Below, piece after piece: positions 24,036 through 24,062 of a stretch of 24,062 nt of DNA. Position numbers and translations under genes: made by a program. This DNA comes from an uncultured Eggerthellaceae bacterium (lineage in GTDB: Bacteria; Actinomycetota; Coriobacteriia; Coriobacteriales; Eggerthellaceae). The notes beneath the pieces are model-generated. The model made no database searches, was not told where the DNA came from, and worked only from the letters and a program-made list of their open reading frames with translations. The DNA lies in contig CAKTXN010000016.1 of NCBI GenBank assembly GCA_934630905.1, forward strand, positions 1 to 24,062, in the 5' to 3' direction. The first letter of the stretch is position 1; every line of letters starts with the position of its first letter.

Positions 24036-24062
24036 AGGAGTATGCGCTACGAAATAGGGGGG

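Larger units (their letters stand above)
23720..24062 (-). other. Leader region of the dockerin-protein gene
   Basis: This 343-bp stretch up to the window edge carries no gene of its own. It is occupied by the riboswitch aptamer, its terminator and a GGAAAGGAAGGGG ribosome-binding region. The promoter should lie at or just beyond the right edge. Confidence 0.75.

Overview
The window reads as chromosomal DNA of a GC-rich, Gram-positive, probably anaerobic gut- or rumen-type actinobacterium, most likely of the class Coriobacteriia (Eggerthellaceae-like). This placement is an inference. It rests on base composition, on the diaminopimelate pathway for the wall, on a LicD-rich Wzx/Wzy glycopolymer locus, and on a secreted DUF4430/cohesin/dockerin protein controlled by a cobalamin riboswitch. 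Every convincing gene lies on the minus strand, so transcription runs from the right end of the window to the left. No rRNA, tRNA, CRISPR array, transposase or phage gene was seen.

Right end (about 24.06 to 19.18 kb): a cobalamin riboswitch followed by a terminator hairpin precedes a 1489-residue secreted modular protein. Its order is signal peptide, transcobalamin-like DUF4430 domain, cadherin-like beta-sandwich, helical modules, cohesin-like domain, C-terminal dockerin. A strong terminator closes the unit. I read it as a B12-responsive extracellular protein, perhaps a corrinoid-capturing one.

Middle right (18.8 to 15.1 kb): three aspartate-family or neighbouring genes, lysA (meso-DAP decarboxylase), hom (homoserine dehydrogenase with ACT domain) and a HAD-family phosphatase 17 bp behind hom.

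Left two thirds (14.9 kb to the left edge): a surface glycopolymer locus. In transcription order it holds a PglF/WbpM-type nucleotide-sugar 4,6-dehydratase, a GT2 glycosyltransferase, a LicD transferase, a HisC-like aminotransferase closed by a terminator, a Wzy-type polymerase, a Wzz-type co-polymerase carrying a degenerate kinase-like domain, a fusion of a TagD-like cytidylyltransferase with a Gfo/Idh/MocA domain, a GT2, a GT4, a Wzx flippase and a second LicD gene cut by the window edge. Several of these are tightly coupled (TAA-ATG, ATGA, TAATG junctions). Together they suggest a Wzx/Wzy-made repeat-unit glycan decorated with a CDP-activated phospho-alcohol by LicD enzymes.

Three copies of a 31-bp palindromic repeat (TGTTGACAAA arms around a GGTGGGG core) lie in the intergenic spacers of the glycopolymer locus. 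Two are inverted around a 113-bp segment that can itself fold. The features I consider least explained are this repeat, the cytidylyltransferase/oxidoreductase fusion with an altered EKP motif, the pseudo-kinase Wzz, and the B12-controlled cohesin-dockerin protein.
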